From Pseudevernia furfuracea (taxonomy: Eukaryota > Ascomycota > Lecanoromycetes > Lecanorales > Parmeliaceae), in NCBI GenBank assembly GCA_022315425.1, contig JAIUPT010000042.1, forward strand, positions 1,178,001-1,242,000: a stretch of 64,000 nt of DNA, given 5' to 3'. The notes beneath the pieces are model-generated. The model ran no database searches and had not been told where the DNA came from. It worked only from the letters and a program-made list of their open reading frames with translations. The translations under genes and the position numbers were made by a program. Of this stretch, positions 35,248 to 46,175 are shown one piece after another (within the stretch, counting starts at the first letter, position 1; each line of letters starts with the position of its first letter).

Positions 35248-38200
35248 CTAGGAACAAGGTTCGACTGTATCGTTGTTAATTTAAACACCGATTAAGAAAT
35301 CGAAAACGCTCGGACGGTAGGCGGCTACGGAGCGATATACCTAATTCCCGTTGGTGTAATGAATTATTAATTATGGGCCCAGACCCGCTCACGGCCAATA
35401 TTGTTCGCACCAGTTGTGACGCTGTGTCCCAGTATCCTATCTCTTTTGGGATGACCCTCCAATGTAGCCAACCCTTTCTCCTGACGTTATCTTTCATCTG
35501 GAAGAAGAACGCAGATCCTGGAATCCTCGCAGGTAGGTGGAACAAGCCGGGGCGGCGAGGGCGGATATGAAAGTTAATAGGCATTGCAGACGAGTTAGTC
35601 CGGTAGATGATAAGCCGTATCTGTGATGTCCTATGTATTTGCATATGATCGAGTGCTAGTCTCTGATGTTGGGGGACTGATGAAACATGAATGTGTCTGT
35701 CTTTGGTGCGGTTGAAGTCCATATGTACGTTGGAAGCATGTACGCTCACGTTCATGGTCTCACTGAGTACCACAAATTCCAAGGACGGTGTCAAGGTAGG
35801 GTCTGAAAGAGGGGTTCCCGACTTGGCGACCCTTCCCACCATCTCGGCGTTGTGGGTCTCTCTTGCCTTGACGTGATCTATCTTCTCATGAACGACATCG
35901 CCCAGAAAGTCGATCTTCCCCGAGGGATAGATGGCCGAAGACAGCGTCACTGATCGGGACGTGTCATCTATTGCAAATGCGACCTAGGGGATCCGCACTC
36001 GATGACGATACTTGTAGTTTGAAGCTAGTTAGGGAGTGGGATCCGGCTGGGCCTTTGTCGCCTGTGAAGCCCTTCAGGGCGTCCGGTATGAACCAATCAA
36101 TCAATCAAGCCCAGAAACCGAGCATAGCGAGAGAAACCTGTGCCCTTAGAAGGGTTCACCCACTCGCGCGAACGCCCCCCCCTCCCTGCATACTTGGTCA
36201 ATTTTGGGAGTTTCTACGGAGGAAGTAAATGCAAAAAATCTAGCAACGACCTATCGAATCATCCCAAGAAGAGCCTAAAATTACAATAGGTAGGTCAGAA
36301 ACCTCAATCATATGAAATGTCAACGAGGATGTTCTTCCATCTAGAAGCGTATAGCAGTCTAAGCAACCGCAACTTCAAATGAGCGTCGAGCGCCGTAAAC
36401 GTGACAGAGAGACAGTTGGTAAACACGCATCCGCCAGCTAATAAGGCGGCCAGCGACGCCAGCGAGAGTAGTACTAACCCTCTCCACTATTGGATTCGGA
36501 ACGACAGTTTCATAGAGCATCTCGCGCAAATGCACTTTTGCCAAATGATCAAAGATTCCAACTGTAATGACTATCCACACTATCAGTTTTTGCGCATCAC
36601 CGTACACACCACTAATTTGTGCGCTGCCCCTGCAGCGCGAACAAAAAAAAGTTTGGCAGGATCTTGAATCTGTTGCATCCTCCTGGTGGGCTATTATCAT
36701 CCATGGATAGAACATCACCACCATGGGTATTCCGCTACACCCATGGATAGAGACTAAATTCATGGAGAAACAGCCTAGTACCACACCGTTTCTACCACCA
36801 ACAGCCACCAATGAGCCCCTCATTCGTAAGTCATTTGGCCTCATTATTGATGCGTTATTTGCACGTCATTTGGCCTGCGTCATGGTGGTCTGATTCCTTG
36901 TTTTTGTGGCCTTTGGATGGTGGTCGTTTGAATATATACACACCATGAACACCCTCATTATTTGACTGCAAACCAACATCCGAACACTCATGTTTCCACT
37001 CTATATTCAATCATTCTTTCTTACACTTAAGATGGTACATTCTGGTGCCTAAGCGACGACTATGGATCCATCCAATGCGCTGGCTCCTCAGGCCTCCATA
37101 TTATCCTCCAGCATCCAGGTGGAGGTATTCAACTCCGCAGCACGAGACGCCTTCCATCTCATGTTGGATGCCCGCAAGCATGAGTCTCGTGAGCGTATGA
37201 CGGCTGCTGAAAAGCTCATCCGCACCTCCGGCCAGGGGGAAGTAGGGTTTGGGTTTTGTTGGCGGCGGCGGTGGCAGCCATAGTTGTGTGCTTCTGTATG
37301 GCGGCCAAGCGTGATGTAGTGTTTAAACTTGTTGATGGAGTGAAGAGCATGTGAGCAGAACACTAGAGCTGGGGATAGTGTTTGCTGTTGGAGGCACGCT
37401 TTATACAGGTAGGGTACGGAAGAGCTGGAAGATAAGGACATTTGCAACCTAAGTTGGACGCTAAAGCGGTCCTCCAACCTCCTTTTTCGCAAGTAGTCCG
37501 ATAAAGGTAGCCCCAATTAGTGGAATTCTTACAAATTCACACACCAAAAGCAGATTCCTTACGAATCATACCCCTACATCAAAACTTGGGGTAAGAATTT
37601 GTAACTTGGCATTCCTTAGGCTATGGTTTCCAACTTATAGGGTCGTCCTATGAACAAGCTAGTTCCTTGCTCCATGCAACGTCTTACGACTCACCGAGGA
37701 GGCCTCTTTATGATCGCTGGTCGATATATCCCATCATGCTCGTTATTCGGATCTCATAGACTTCCAGTAGAGATCGAGTATTGGGTGAAGACACTGTGGG
37801 TCAGTGATTCTTTCACCTGCTGGAGCGAGACGTTTTGTATTTAGCAACTCTAAGCATTAGACTATTGACAATAGAACTATGTGCGCAAAGCCACCAAGCC
37901 CGACCATAAGCCAAACGTGCACTGTGATCTTGGGGAAACCGCATACCATACCCGTTCATCCCCCCTTTGCACTGTCAATATTGGATTGGCAGAAGCAACT
38001 CTTGATTGATACAGGAAACAATACAGGCAGAAGGCCTAAACTCTCAGCCACAGAGTTCAATGATCAGATTGCTAAACACTAGTATAGAAACAGGATATCT
38101 GCAGCACTCTCTGGAGATATACCATCAGCAGGACGACTGAGCACTACAGGCCAGCTATCACCGTGGGTGTTTTATTATAAGAAAGAGACGGGATAATAGT

Positions 38201-38414
38201 GGTGCATCGACGCTTATAGTTGCGGCAGACATAGTCGAGAATTGCATGTTGCGTATTGCTACCCGGAGTCTGGAAATTTGTGCCAGTTTTTTAAGTGTTC
38301 TATGACTAGGTAGTCCCTGAAATGGGGGCGATGGCCCTGCGATATCCATCCATTACCTGTGAGTATTCTCTCTTCGTACATCCAAACCCGGTAAGTCAAG
38401 AGTACACAAATTCT

Positions 38415-41400
38415 TCAATCCTCCACTTCAAAGTCATCCTGGTTATGCATCGAAATGTCCATCGTTCGCTTCGGCTTCTCGTGTTCTTCTAATGTCCGTC
38501 TCCGCTTGGCGTTCGGTAGAGGTGAATGATTGCCATTGACAACAGGCATGTTGCCAGCATTTAAAGACCCTGAAGCAACAACACTACCATCATCCTTCAC
38601 CTCTGCTCCATTTGTAGCCATCCTTATCTCTTCAGGGCCGGCTGAGCCATTAGCGACTGCGTCACGGGCGTTTTCTATCATCTTCATCTTTTTGGTCTCA
38701 CCTCTTATGCGTTCGAGATGAACAAAGTAGCCGTCTGGGACAGGCGTTACATACTGGCCGTTGAAAACGCCGACCTCGAAATCCTGGGTCTCCCTGGCAG
38801 TGTGATCGGACGGTGCAGCTTGACGACATGCATCTACAAGATCATCGAGCTCTTGGAAAATGACTTTCTCTGCTCCGATATGTGTAGCAATTTCATCCAC
38901 GGTCCTCTTGTGCGCTATCAGTTCAGAAGGCGACGACAGATCTATGCCGTATATGTGAGGGTAGCGGATACGGGGTGCAGCAGAGGCGAAAAAGACCTTC
39001 TTTGCTCCAGCCTCCTTTGCCATAAGTACAATTTCTCGCGACGTAGTACCCCTCACAATGCTGTCGTCGACTAGGAGCACATTCTTTCCCGCAAACTGCT
39101 GCTCCATGGCGTTCAGTTTCCTCCTGACACCCTTTTGCCTTGCCTTCTGGCCGGGCATGATGAATGTTCGAAAAACGTAGCGATTCTTGACGAAGCCTTG
39201 GCGATACGGTTTGTTGAGACGTGCGGCCACACAAGGTGCTGTGGTGTTACTTGTGTCCGGGATAGGCATGACTACATCAATTCCTTCCAGCTGTGATGGA
39301 GACAAGACCTTTGCGATTCGATGGGCGAGCTTATAGCCCATGTTTTCTCGACTCTGATGGACGCTCATAGCATCAATAACGCTGTCAGGCCTAGCAAAAT
39401 AGCAAAACTCAACTGAGAATGTTAGAGTAAGCTCTTCCAACCAATCATCACAAATGCTAAAAAGACAAGGAACGATTTGGGAGAGTGAGCTCACAGATGT
39501 CCGGGCAATATCTTTTCTGAGCTTGAACGGAGGCAAAGACTGGCTCTGCTCCTTTCTGTATTATGACGGCTTGGCCTGGCTTTATGTCCTGAATGTTCGA
39601 ACTGAGGTACCCTAATTGTTGAAGCGCTACAGACTCTGAAGAAAGCATGTAATCTCTTCCCTGTCCCGAGGAAGCCAGCCTCGAGCCAAACACTACATGT
39701 CACCGAGTCAGCATACATATGTGATATCGATTGGCAGAAGTGATAGTGTTCAGACCAGGTCCTACGTACCTAGAGGTCTGATGCCATAACTGTCGCGAAA
39801 GCCAATAATACCGAAGCCTAGCTCTCGTTAGTCGCGCTTTAGTCGCGCTCATTGTTCCGATGAATGACAGACCGGCAAGCATGGCAGTGCATGCAAATCC
39901 TCCTTCTAAACGTTCTAGTCGTGTGTCAGCATGATTCTTCAAAAGGTGTGAGTTGCTCAGCAGCCATAACATTGAAGACAAGTGAATCTTATGAAAGCCT
40001 GAAAGAGGAAAACGTACCATACATGCGCCCACTGCAAAGATTGCCTTCGTCAGCTTCGCTCCTGCAAATGAAGGTGCTAATATATCTCTCGCATGCTCAA
40101 AGGCTAGTGTCCATGCGTGCTCCTCAACTGAGCAGAGGATTTCGTAGGGGAGACATTTCCGGAGGAAAGACGTACAGTGCGGCAAATATATCATCGCTAG
40201 CAGTCAGAAGTCAGTGTCGCTCTGTTAAAGCATTCCCAGCTTGGAGGGATTTTTAATATCCATCTTAAAAATAATGATATGGTGTTTGCTTAGGACATTG
40301 TGTTCCCCAGAGGCACTAAAACCGAGACGGGCAGGCTTACCAATTGATCCTCGCCTTACCAGTGGTATTCAACTCCGACGCGAATACATTGAGCATCAAT
40401 TCCCTACGTGCATTAGCTCGTAAGCATTGCCTTTCTGCGAAAGGGGAGGGAGCCGCAAGCCAGATCTCCGGAGCAGGGACTCTCCAAAACATGTCTAGCG
40501 AGTCACGATAAGACCTCCAAAGGAAAGTAGAAGATCGGAAAAGACGTACGAGTCAGAGTCGGTATTAATCTTTACATAAATCGAAATTTAGCATCTTTTT
40601 CTCTGCTAGTATCCGATCCCTTTATACGGAGAGTACGGATATGTCAATAACATTGCGGATATGACTCACATGCCGATGTGCTTCTCGGTCGAGGTAGTCT
40701 CTCAACTCAGGTGCGTTGATGAGGTTGCCATTATGAGCGGCGCTAATGCCATACTTGTTCGCTCATCAGCATGACCTCTTCGAGAAAGGAAAGCGAGTCG
40801 TAAGCCAGTTGTCAGAAGCAGAGACGCCGAAGGCATATCCGAACTGATTTCAGACAGCAAGCAGCATGTCAGAAAAGGCTTACAGGGGAGTTCACAAAGA
40901 AAGGCTGTGCCTCGGCGTTGGCTGACGTGCCTGCAGTGGGGTAGCGAAGGTGTCCGAGGCCTGCGTGATCTTCAGCTTTCGACTTTACGTGGTCGAAGGC
41001 ACACTTACCCATGTACCCTGGGAGATCTTGTACTCGTGCTCCATCGCGAAATCTAGGCATTAGATATGCTGATCAGTATAGCGGCTTTCAGAAGAGAAAA
41101 CAAGTCGTGAGCCAAGTTCCGGGAGTCAAGGCTACCAGAACATGTCTCGCGACTCCCAATACAACCTTAGGAAGGGAAGTAGGGACACGGAAACAACGTA
41201 CACTTTCGAGGCTAGGCCGTTTCCTGTACGGCGATTTCTCTCGTCAGCACTGTTCTGTCAAGCAAGCGAGAGTCTTATAGTTCAGTTTTAGACGCATAGG
41301 CTTCAAAGTGATGTCTAAAAGCTTCCAACAAAGGTCCCGAAAGAGGAAGTATTCTAAAGACGACGCACCTTTGCATTGAAAGATCCTTCCTTCCGTAGCA

Positions 41401-41623
41401 CAGGTAGAAATGCCTGTCATGTCTCTTATTACTCGTTCGTTCAAGATTGGAAGTATGTAGTACCACAAGCGTCTTGGCCTCGATGCTGCAAATAGTACAG
41501 AGCCTCGCTGCCAGGTATGAGTGCTGCCGAGGTCATGAGAAAAAAGTTGTCAGCTCACTGAAGTTCCGCCGCACAAGCATTGCCCTCTGGCTCCGCATGG
41601 AGCATAGCTAGGATGCCACACAT
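38415..41623 (-). CDS. ADE4: Amidophosphoribosyltransferase (glutamine PRPP amidotransferase)
   Basis: First committed step of purine synthesis in the cytosol: PRPP + glutamine to phosphoribosylamine. Fifteen exons join in frame to 594 residues: 41623-41559, 41507-41464, 41413-41369, 41223-41202, 41052-41009, 40960-40884, 40753-40670, 40569-40550, 40403-40341, 40196-40176, 40031-40018, 39914-39873, 39817-39770, 39692-39495 and 39412-38415. The protein starts MCGILAML, so Cys2 becomes the N-terminal nucleophile of the glutaminase. It continues with LQHRGQDACGI, GHLRYPTAG, AHNGNLIN, NTDSDSELML and GFRDSYGIRPL. The phosphoribosyltransferase half has VFGSR, YFARPDSVID, VVMPIPDTS and the PRPP loop VLLVDDSIVRGTT. 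The C-terminus is a low-complexity tail. Exons of 14, 20, 21 and 22 nt and introns of up to 149 nt are exceptional for this window. Four of the introns are related to each other (annotated separately). No lesion is seen, so the gene is probably functional and essential for purine prototrophy. Confidence 0.95.
40404..40549 (-). repeat. ADE4 intron 8, introner-like element
   Basis: 146-nt intron. Plus-strand AGCCGCAAGCCA (40451-40462) and AACATGTCT (40488-40496) correspond to the blocks in intron 4. GACTC (40478-40482) pairs with GAGTC (40500-40504); in intron 4 the two arms carry the opposite sequences, so pairing is kept. Confidence 0.7.
40754..40883 (-). repeat. ADE4 intron 6, introner-like element
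   Basis: 130-nt intron. Plus-strand AGTCGTAAGCCA at 40796-40807 corresponds to AGTCGTGAGCCA at 41103-41114 in intron 4, and the flanking purine-rich segment GAGAAAGGAAAGCG matches as well. Confidence 0.65.
41053..41201 (-). repeat. ADE4 intron 4, introner-like element
   Basis: 149-nt intron sharing long interrupted identity with intron 8: GTACGT, TTTCCG, AGACATGTT and TGGCT-xCG blocks occur in the same order. On the plus strand GGGAGTC (41121-41127) pairs with GACTCCC (41151-41157) around AACATGTCT (41139-41147). Confidence 0.7.
41224..41368 (-). repeat. ADE4 intron 3, possible introner-like element
   Basis: 145-nt intron whose 5' part (GTGCGTCGTCTTTAG...) and internal AGACATCAC region resemble introns 4 and 8 only weakly. 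It has similar length and the same position of the AGACAT motif. This is the weakest member of the set. Confidence 0.4.
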
Positions 41624-41831
41624 CTCTTTCAAAATTGCTGGATCCTCGGTGACATGAGTGTGTGCTCTTTACCCAGAAGACAAGAATGCCCCAGTGGCAT
41701 GAGTATTGCTCTCTTTGACTACAGGAAATACGTCGCGCAAAGTTTGACTACTTACCCCATCGAAAATCTCCGCAACGGAAGCGAGAAGCCAGGACCGAAG
41801 TTAGACCGTAGAGCCGAGAAGCGCGTCGCCC

Positions 41832-41965
41832 CTGCACCGAAAGTTCTGCACATGCGCTAGTATCAGCCCTAACCCTGTTGTCGGAAAGTGGCCCCAAATT
41901 AATAGGTGGGGCGTTATCCGACGTCCAAGCGTAAAGTCTTGGCGGGTGCAGGACTTTCGGTGCAG
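41832..41965. mobile_element. MITE-like element, copy 1 (134 bp, inverted termini)
   Basis: The ends are CTGCACCGAAAGTTCTGCA (41832-41850) and, inverted, CTGCACCGAAAGTCCTGCA (41947-41965), matching at 18 of 19 positions. There is no coding capacity. The reverse complement of the interior contains TTGGA...GGATAACGCCCC, AATTTGGGGC and AGGGTTAGG, which recur in order at 44.6-44.7 kb. The target-site duplication is unclear. Confidence 0.65.
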
Positions 41966-42467
41966 ACAAGAGACTACGACCTTTAAATATATACCTTATA
42001 TATATAACCTAAATTGTTTTCAATAGACAACAATTCTACTCCCATGAGACCACTTGTTGCATTATCATATCCCATATAGCTGATCCGCCGGTTGTCGTAG
42101 AAAGTACCTATAGAATGAGATCTCCGGCCTGCAAGATGCCTTAGAAGGATTAGATCCGAATGCCAACCATTCTGCAGGCGAAGCCGAACATCAGCTGTAC
42201 AATGTGTTCAGGCCAGCACCTAGGGAGGCACGGACTCAGATAGCTCGAGAGGAATACAGCTTGACGCCTACGCCTTTCATACGATCAAAAGAGCACACAG
42301 GCCGAGCTAGGGCTCACAGCCTGTCTCGAAAGTCCGAGGATATTCGGCAAATACAAGCGCATGTCTACGTCTACGTGCAGACCTCAAGGAGCGATTTTAT
42401 TGCAAGGAAAAAACAATAATAATAGTGTCTCATCACCTGGTCATCAGTCTAAGGGAGTGTCGGTGAT

Positions 42468-42770
42468 AGGATACAAGTACACGGCTCTCGGCAGACGTAA
42501 CACACAAAATCAATGACGACGAGCGGATGTACTTTACGTGGCACGTCCACGCGCTATTAGTCGGTGATCCAGGCATTGGCCATCGTCTCCCTTTCCCCAC
42601 AGACACGTTCGAGATATTTGATGACAGCAAAGACGGTCTAGTGCTAGCGAAGCTTATCAATGACAGCGTGCCGGATACTATTGACGAGCGAGTACTGGAT
42701 ACACAGGGCAAGAAGGCCAAATAGTTGAATGTTTTCGACATGACAAGAAAACAACAACATCGTGATCTAT
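42468..42770 (+). pseudogene. Fragment of a fimbrin/plastin (Sac6-type) gene
   Basis: The frame contains GDPGIGHRLPFPTDTFEIF, KDGLVLAKLINDSVPDTI and DERVL, the hallmark of the first calponin-homology domain of fimbrin, an actin-bundling protein. It is followed after an in-frame TAG (42722-42724) by NVFDMT, the next conserved block. Upstream, RIQVHG and then DDERMYF lie in different frames, so there is a frameshift as well. No exons of the remaining protein are present on either side. It is a short, intronless, broken copy, presumably a duplicated fragment of the real gene elsewhere. Confidence 0.8.
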
Positions 42771-43242
42771 TCTCCAAAATGTATCGGGTGCTTAGTCGTC
42801 AAAATTGGTGGTTGTTGGAAATGCTGCAGCAGCCCTGAATGGTCGTGTTGGATATCCACACTAGCAAGGCTTATTAGCGAGTCTTTTTAGGTAGACTTTC
42901 TACCACTTCATAGAATAATCATGCCTACATCCTCAATCCCGATGTTAGTAGCATAAGAGAGATTTCCCCCTAGAGACAGAAGGCGTTTTTCTATGTGAAA
43001 TCCCGCAAAGGTGTGTATCTCTTGTCGTTGATGCCGCCGTAGGTTCTGTCTTTCATTTCGTCTGAAAGGAACCCGATCTTATTGGTTACCATCGATCTTG
43101 GGTGTCCCGGGCTTGGGTGTCCCGGGCTCGGTCTATGATGGGTGGTCGTTAGTCACCAAACTGAAGAAATGGCATCTTGACTCGCTGAGTTCCGGAATTA
43201 AAGAGTACCTAGAAACGCGGTCGTGGAGTAAGTAAAAGCAGA
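42771..43242. other. Intergenic
   Basis: No gene. A 17-bp direct repeat, CTTGGGTGTCCCGGGCT, occurs twice around 43098-43131. Confidence 0.4.
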
Positions 43243-44418
43243 TTACACAGACATTTGAAGGAACGTCAAGGGTTTTGCGTAGTACACGGAAAGACCATGA
43301 TAACAATGCTTTTGATCTTCCCGCTGCAACATGGCCTGTATAATGGGATGGCTAGCTGCCGAGATGTAGTTTAATTCTATCATATCGCTTTCCCTCAAAG
43401 GCCTATCTATGTCTAAAGCTTCCAAAACACCAAGTCTCATCTCCATGCTCATGCTCGTCTTCGTTCCTTGGCCCGCGGTTTGCTCGGTCTTATACAACAT
43501 CAATATTTGTTCGATTACGGCTTTTGACTTGATGTTTTCGTCGATGTAGCGAATGAGGGAAAAACGTGGCAACGAAAGATAGCCCAATCGCGATATGGAT
43601 TTCAGGTGAAAGTTTTTCAGTCCGCTAGAATAAGCTTCTGATGCGCCCTCTGGCTTATCTCCTTTGACCATATCTTTTGCCGCCATGTGCGAATCTTTTA
43701 GTGACTCGATATCTTCGTCCAAGAGATCACGACAATTCAAATTCTTCTGAACTTCGTTGGGATTCCCTGTGCTATGGTCTCGCTCGATAGCAGTAATTCG
43801 TTCTGCTGCCCCTTGTGGAATATTGAGATCATCCAGCACTACTGTCGCTTTGTGAAACCTAAAACAAAGTCTCCTGGCTAGAGCCGCTTCCTGTAATCTC
43901 CACAGTCGTTTGGTCCAAGGAGAACGTTTAATGGCAGTGACGTAATCTGAAGTAGATCCCGGCCCCTGACGAAGAAGACTTGATTCCAAGACCAGTACTG
44001 CCACAGCAGCCTCGAAGACCCGCTTGATCTTCTCAGTCGCTGCCCTTTTTCGATGATCTTCAGGAACGCATATAGTTTCAATCCAGAATGGGAGCGTGGT
44101 ACCCAGCGATAGCAGTATCTTGGACTGTAGCAGGTCGTTGACCAGACCTTGCAATTGCTGAAGGGAACCATTGGAATTGCTGTCGAGTACTAGATTTGGA
44201 GATCTGACGTGGCTCAGGACTACAAATTCACATGTACTCTGTCCTTGATGCACACTTGTTCTTATGATGTCCGGCTTGCCCTCGACGGACACTGAAACCA
44301 AAGGTATGTCGCCGACGTCGAGAATGGTTGCCTCATGGCTCGAGATATTAAAAGGGTCACACTCTCCTATTACGTCCTCCGGGAGCATGTCTCGCAGGGA
44401 AGAGATGTCTTGATTCAT
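43243..44418 (-). CDS. HET-domain protein (heterokaryon-incompatibility type)
   Basis: Single open frame of 391 residues from ATG 44418. The HET domain blocks are seen in order: FVVLSHV (residues about 66-72), FWIETICVPE (about 111-120), RKAA...FEAAVAVLVLESSLL (about 122-147) and SPWTKRLWRLQEAALARRL (about 165-183). The rest is helical and without a named domain. HET proteins trigger cell death on fusion of incompatible hyphae, although most paralogues have no assigned function. The usual Trp of the SHVW motif is Arg here, so the copy is divergent. It stands in a repeat-rich strip, common for this fast-evolving family. No intron is required. Confidence 0.65.
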   Translation of the reverse strand: MNQDISSLRDMLPEDVIGECDPFNISSHEATILDVGDIPLVSVSVEGKPDIIRTSVHQGQSTCEFVVLSHVRSPNLVLDSNSNGSLQQLQGLVNDLLQSKILLSLGTTLPFWIETICVPEDHRKRAATEKIKRVFEAAVAVLVLESSLLRQGPGSTSDYVTAIKRSPWTKRLWRLQEAALARRLCFRFHKATVVLDDLNIPQGAAERITAIERDHSTGNPNEVQKNLNCRDLLDEDIESLKDSHMAAKDMVKGDKPEGASEAYSSGLKNFHLKSISRLGYLSLPRFSLIRYIDENIKSKAVIEQILMLYKTEQTAGQGTKTSMSMEMRLGVLEALDIDRPLRESDMIELNYISAASHPIIQAMLQREDQKHCYHGLSVYYAKPLTFLQMSV

Positions 44419-44577
44419 TTGATCTCTTCACCGAGGTATATCATGATACAGTGTTCTTCGGTCCGATGCATCATCGAACAGCAATTCCTTATCCGTAAAT
44501 TTGTCGCTGTTGCTGAAACACTAACCGAATTTGTAAGATCAGTCCTGCAGTGTTATGTGGGTAAGGAACGGAGGTCG

Positions 44578-44760
44578 GCACCGAAAGTCTTGGGCACCAA
44601 GATCTTGGATAACGCCCCGCCCGGAGGACGTCGCTCAATTTGGGGCTCAAGGTCCCTATCACGCCCAAAAGAGATCCTCGCAGGAGACGGTTCTCCGAGA
44701 GTACCTACTACCTCTTAGGGTTAGGATCGGCACTAGCGTAGCCTCTCGGCTGCACTTTCC
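44578..44760 (+). mobile_element. MITE-like element, copy 2 (diverged)
   Basis: Begins GCACCGAAAGTCTTG and continues with TTGGATAACGCCCCGCC, AATTTGGGGC, AGGGTTAGGATC and CACTAGCG. This is the same order as the reverse complement of the element at 41832-41965, with extra sequence in the middle. The far end (GGCTGCACTTTCC) is only a degraded match to the terminal repeat, so the boundary is approximate. Confidence 0.55.
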
Positions 44761-45092
44761 TTTCCACTGCGCCAAGCCCTAAGGCACTTGCTCACAATCA
44801 GCTCTTGCAAATCTCCAGTCCTCTTTTCCCCTCACTACTCAATAAAATCTGGCATGGTCACCACAAGTATCTCGAAAGATGTTGAACCAATGATCCTGAC
44901 TCTTGAGCTGTCCCAATTATCAGACACGATCGCGCCGGAAAAGCATTTGCCTGATAAGCAGCGAACCATACCGAACAACTCCTGGGATCCTACCCGATTG
45001 TACTTGACTCGGCCTTTATTGCACATCCCGACTACTGCGGGGCGCGTACCTTTCCCTCGCAGTCCAGCAGGCCTCACCTACCTTCACCAGAT
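44761..45092. other. Intergenic upstream of SHR3
   Basis: Presumed SHR3 promoter and 5' leader. No other gene is supported. Confidence 0.4.
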
Positions 45093-45827
45093 ATGGCCTG
45101 GGGAAGTCATGGCGCAACTGCCTTTGCAACCTTTATGATCCTCTGCCGTGCGTATCGTCTACTTTATCGCCTATTCGTTTTTTTTGAATACCGCTGATTC
45201 TATTGACTAGCGACATGCTTCGCCCTCGGCATCCTCTTTTCCCTCTTCCCTTACGACTACCCAATCCTATGGAACCCAGCCACATGTCCGCCTGAAGCCT
45301 ATGTGAGACTCGAAACCCACCTGAAATTCCTACACGCTTCTCCCCTCATAATTCCCCGTATCCTCCACACGGTTATCGGAACGGGCCTATTAGGTTTCTT
45401 CATCAAGCTCTACAGGCCCTCGGAATCCAATATGCTCTTCGACGGCGCCAGCTTGGTATTATACATGTGCGGTGTGATTATATATCTTGCCAATATTGTT
45501 AAAGGCTTGAGAGTCATTACCAGTGGGGTATACGACCGCGAGCTTGTTGAAGGGGAGCTAGCTGTTGGTGTGAAAGGTGTGGAAGCGGGAGCAGAGGAGT
45601 TCCTCGGGAGAGATGACAGTCTGAAAGTGATGGCCGCTAGCAACACTATATTGGCGCTCGTCATGGTAGGAGTGTTAGTGCTACAAGCCGGGCAGTGGTA
45701 TGCTGAAAGGAAAGAGGGGCAAGAGGTGGAGAATCAGAGGGCGAAAAAGGAGAAGATGGCGAACGGCGAGAGCAAAGGCGAGGAGAGGAATAAGCATAAG
45801 AGTCCGAGTTCGAAGAAAAAAGTTTGA
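45093..45827 (+). CDS. SHR3: Shr3-family ER packaging chaperone for amino-acid permeases
   Basis: Two exons (45093-45147 and 45211-45827; intron 45148-45210, GTGCGT...GACTAG) give 223 residues. The first hydrophobic segment (FATFMILCPTCFALGILFSL) is split by the intron and leads into the family signature FPYDYPILWN. Three more membrane helices follow (IPRILHTVIGTGLLGFFIKL; SLVLYMCGVIIYLANIV; LALVMVGVLVLQAG), and then a charged Lys/Glu-rich cytosolic tail. This four-helix arrangement with a hydrophilic C-terminus is that of Shr3. Shr3 keeps amino-acid permeases from aggregating in the ER and promotes their loading into COPII vesicles. The gene is intact. Confidence 0.92.
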
Positions 45828-46175
45828 AGAATGTTGAGATGGAATGGCCTTGAAAATAGAGATGATGGCATGATTTGAAGGTGCTAGAGTATTTCAATTC
45901 CCTTACTTCGTGCAAAAGCTGTAATATATCATATCTACATGGGGATTTTTTCTTTTGACCCTACTTGCTTCGGCTGCGTTCTTTCCTCCAAATGTACCCC
46001 TCTGGGGCCCCTGTATGGTAGCTTGTCTCAACAGCGTTCCTTATGGTACCCACGTCGCCGACCTCCTCGCTCGTCTTCTTGGGTATAAAGACTTAGAGAT
46101 CCCGGTCAAGGTATCAGCCGCTGTTCACAACATTACAATCAGCAATGGAAAAATTGGATCTGCTGTCTAGATGAC
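45828..46175. other. Intergenic between converging SHR3 and rhodopsin-domain genes
   Basis: Contains the two 3' ends only. Nothing else is recognisable. Confidence 0.4.

Larger units (their letters stand above)
34170..38414. other. 4.2-kb stretch without a supportable gene
   Basis: The longest frame, 224 codons on the minus strand (35950-35276), has no motif I recognise and no splice context, so I do not call it. The region holds small duplications (34901-34960, 35047-35100, 35206-35247). It separates the PKS pair from ADE4. Confidence 0.5.

Noticed and set aside
35276..35950. 224-codon minus-strand frame
   Set aside because: No recognisable family motif, signal or splice context; possible chance frame. 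Transcript data would be decisive.
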